DNA of 64,000 nucleotides from an uncultured delta proteobacterium (lineage in GTDB: Bacteria; Desulfobacterota; Desulfobulbia; Desulfobulbales; Desulfocapsaceae). Every line of letters starts with the position of its first letter. Positions within the stretch are counted from its first letter, which is position 1. The notes under the pieces are model-generated. The model was not told the DNA's origin, did not search any database, and saw only the letters and a program-made list of their open reading frames with translations. Where the stretch lies: assembly GCA_903901335.1 (NCBI GenBank), contig CAIUQR010000033.1, positions 62,001 through 126,000 of the forward strand, in the 5' to 3' direction. Below are positions 62,508 to 64,000 of this stretch, piece after piece. A program made the position numbers and the translations under genes.

Positions 62508-63305
62508 ATGAAAATCAAGAAAACATGGCTCATCTCCTTTTCGCCGACCGGAACTTCCAGAAGCGTTGTCAATGCACTGGTCTCAGGCCTTCGGGGAATT
62601 CCATTTGAAAATATTGATCTGACCTCTCCCGGCATGGTCCCGGCCAGGCAGTTCGACCCGGATGAATTGGTGATCATCGGAGTCCCCGTTTATGCAGGGA
62701 GGGTGGCGCCCCTTGCAGTCAAGAGACTGGGGATACTGCGGGGCAACAACACACCGGCGGTTATTGTTGTAACCTACGGCAACAGAGCATTCGAAGATGC
62801 TTTGATTGAATTGAGAGATATCGCCCTGCAAGCAGCCTTCAGGCCCATTGCCGCCTGTACCTTTATCGGTGAACACTCATTTTCCGGGCCGGAAACGCCG
62901 ATCGCGGCAGGTCGTCCGGATTCCGGCGACTTGGCAACAGCCGAAGCCTTCGGCATGAAAATCAGCGAGAAACTTGCAGCCCTGGATGATCCCGAAACTG
63001 CTCACTGCCCGGAGGTTCCGGGGAATAGTCCCTATAAAAAAGGCATGGGGCCATTGCCTTTTGCACCAGTACTCCTCGAATCGGCGTGCACTCAATGCGC
63101 AGCCTGCCTGCCGGTCTGCCCCACCAGTGCGATTTCCCTGGGAACCACGATAGAAGTGGATCACACCCTCTGTATTTTTTGTTGCGCCTGCATTAAAGTC
63201 TGCCCGGAGGATGCCCTGATTATCGATGCCGATCCGATCAAGCAGATAAGGCAGTGGCTCTTTGAGCATTGCACGGAGCGGAAGGAGCCTGAGCTGTACT
63301 TGTGA
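62508..63305 (+). CDS. EFR1-family flavodoxin-ferredoxin protein
   Basis: A 265-residue protein with an N-terminal flavodoxin-like domain (SFSPTGTSRSVVNAL, VIIGVPVYAGRVAPLAVKRL, VVTYGNRAFEDALIEL) and a C-terminal pair of 4Fe-4S motifs: CTQCAACLPVCPTSAI and CIFCCACIKVCPEDAL (eight Cys). The family (EFR1) passes electrons between flavin and Fe-S in anaerobes. Start at 62508 follows GGGAAAC; a longer frame overlaps rsgA. Confidence 0.88.
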   Translation: MKIKKTWLISFSPTGTSRSVVNALVSGLRGIPFENIDLTSPGMVPARQFDPDELVIIGVPVYAGRVAPLAVKRLGILRGNNTPAVIVVTYGNRAFEDALIELRDIALQAAFRPIAACTFIGEHSFSGPETPIAAGRPDSGDLATAEAFGMKISEKLAALDDPETAHCPEVPGNSPYKKGMGPLPFAPVLLESACTQCAACLPVCPTSAISLGTTIEVDHTLCIFCCACIKVCPEDALIIDADPIKQIRQWLFEHCTERKEPELYL

Positions 63306-63372
63306 TGTGCAGGCTTGAAATCATTTATTATCATTGTAGCGGCCTATGCTAACAGGACCAGAGGAGATTCCC

Positions 63373-63768
63373 GTGAAAACACCTATTCAACCTTTAAAAA
63401 AGGTAACACTTTCCCTGATGGCAGGAAGCACGCCTGAAAAATATAACCTGACCGGTTCTCCGCTAGCCTTAGAATTTATCTACGGGGTGGCAAGCGACGG
63501 ACTCTGTCCGTTCGAATCGGTACTTGGCGATAAACACGAAGGTGACACACTTACCCTCAGCGTATCGGCTGCCGATACTCACGAGTTTTTCGGGCATATT
63601 TTTCAATCTCTGCATCAAGTGCTTGGCTTACAGATCATGCCCGCGACGATCCATTTGAAAATCGAGGTAACCGCCGTGGTAGACGCCGATAGCCGGGAAG
63701 TGGTGCAGTCTTTGGCCAAAGCATTGGCGCACGGCAGCTGTGGCGGTTCCTGCGGCTGCGGCTGCTGA
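63373..63768 (+). CDS. SlyD-like FKBP-type peptidyl-prolyl isomerase with Cys tail
   Basis: A 131-residue protein with a reduced FKBP/SlyD-type domain: VTLSLMAGSTPEKYNLTGSPLALEFIYGVASDGLCPFESVLGDKHEGDTLTLSVSAADTHEFFGHIF. It ends in a short Cys/Gly tail (CGGSCGCGC) as SlyD does, a probable metal-binding site. GAGGAG precedes the GTG at 63373 and decides that start over an ATG at 63346. It may act as a folding or metal-delivery helper (nickel in SlyD), although the motif differs from the canonical FKBP core. Downstream is a convergent permease gene. Confidence 0.75.
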   Translation: MKTPIQPLKKVTLSLMAGSTPEKYNLTGSPLALEFIYGVASDGLCPFESVLGDKHEGDTLTLSVSAADTHEFFGHIFQSLHQVLGLQIMPATIHLKIEVTAVVDADSREVVQSLAKALAHGSCGGSCGCGC

Positions 63769-63790
63769 CCGGCGGGGACGATTTCGGACA

Positions 63791-64000
63791 TCAATCAAAT
63801 TTTTCCGCCTGCCTGTAGAGACGTTCTCTCTCGGCCTCCGGCAAAAGGGCCTTGATGGCCAGGGCGATCAGGATGATGCCGACGATGTCGATGGCCAGCC
63901 GAGACAGGGCAAAACGCGTGCCGAGGGCCGAGCACTCAAAGAGGAGCATCGGCACCTTGGTTGTCGACCAGGCCCCGATTAAGATCAGGATGTTCATAAA
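63791..64000 (-). CDS. Permease C-terminal fragment
   Basis: The frame is open to the right edge, so the 5' end is beyond the window; the visible part is about 69 residues. LILIGAWSTTKVPMLLFECSALGTRFALSRLAIDIVGIILIALAI resembles the end of DUF318/UPF0718-type permeases, with two membrane segments and a charged C-terminal tail (PEAERERLYRQAEKFD). These often move metals or small ions. Convergent with the SlyD-like gene. Confidence 0.6.
   Translation of the reverse strand, partial: FMNILILIGAWSTTKVPMLLFECSALGTRFALSRLAIDIVGIILIALAIKALLPEAERERLYRQAEKFD

Noticed and set aside
1..64000. tRNA, rRNA or CRISPR array
   Set aside because: No cloverleaf with a T-loop, no rRNA-like sequence, and no regularly spaced direct repeats were found by eye; a covariance search would be decisive.

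Overview
The window looks like chromosome from an anaerobic, sulfate-reducing or sulfur-metabolising member of the Desulfobacterota, most like the Desulfobulbales. This is an inference from gene content: hybrid cluster protein and a Ric repair protein, rubrerythrin, a rubredoxin/DUF2231 fusion, flavodoxin-ferredoxin and other Fe-S proteins, an ACR3 arsenite pump, and a dense set of hybrid histidine kinases and sigma-54 activators. No rRNA, tRNA or CRISPR array was seen.

Layout. 0-3.6 kb: the end of hcp, then a leftward cluster (CBS protein, HPP membrane protein, small membrane protein, Ric) behind a TTGAC-N4-GTCAA box of the HcpR/FNR type; this reads as a nitrosative-stress cluster. 3.6-5.6 kb: a remnant of a MetE/UROD-like gene and small housekeeping or unknown genes. 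5.6-8.5 kb: an AT-rich accessory stretch with an unrecognised two-gene nucleotidyltransferase system, a brnTA toxin-antitoxin pair and REP-like repeats. 8.5-15.6 kb: a GC-richer saccharide cluster (esterase, endo/exonuclease/phosphatase protein, GH5, SbmA/BacA-like ABC protein with a degenerate ATPase domain, GH3). 15.6-19.8 kb: a CHASE2 hybrid kinase with OmpA and FecR partners. 20.2-21.9 kb: small secreted proteins, one with a frameshift at a T7 tract, and an orphan HigA.

22.2-25.9 kb: a complete siaABCD operon (phosphatase, kinase, phospho-switch protein, diguanylate cyclase with GGEEF and I-site). 26-27.3 kb: a lipoprotein and an isolated GvpU-like protein. 27.3-40.4 kb: a signalling block with a 2026-residue pseudokinase/AAA/GAF/PAS/histidine kinase/receiver protein, an operon of sigma-54 activator, NifX-like protein, Cache histidine kinase, receiver and degenerate kinase, plus receivers including a cytidylate kinase-like/BON/REC fusion.

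41-50.7 kb: rubredoxin-DUF2231 protein, YcbB-type L,D-transpeptidase with YcbK-type peptidase, flavin reductase, PduO-type adenosyltransferase, rubrerythrin, Lon and an AI-2E-type permease. 50.7-57.4 kb: ArsR, a ZraPSR-like envelope-stress system, and an ACR3/Fe-S pair. 57.5-61.3 kb: a winged-helix protein, a long non-coding stretch, a restriction-like nuclease, an MNT-HEPN toxin-antitoxin pair flanked by a repeated hairpin motif, and a cupin. 61.4-64 kb: RsgA, an EFR1-type ferredoxin, a SlyD-like protein and the end of a permease gene.

The best candidate for an undescribed system is the translationally coupled pair at 6029-7455, a minimal nucleotidyltransferase with a coiled-coil, beta-rich partner.
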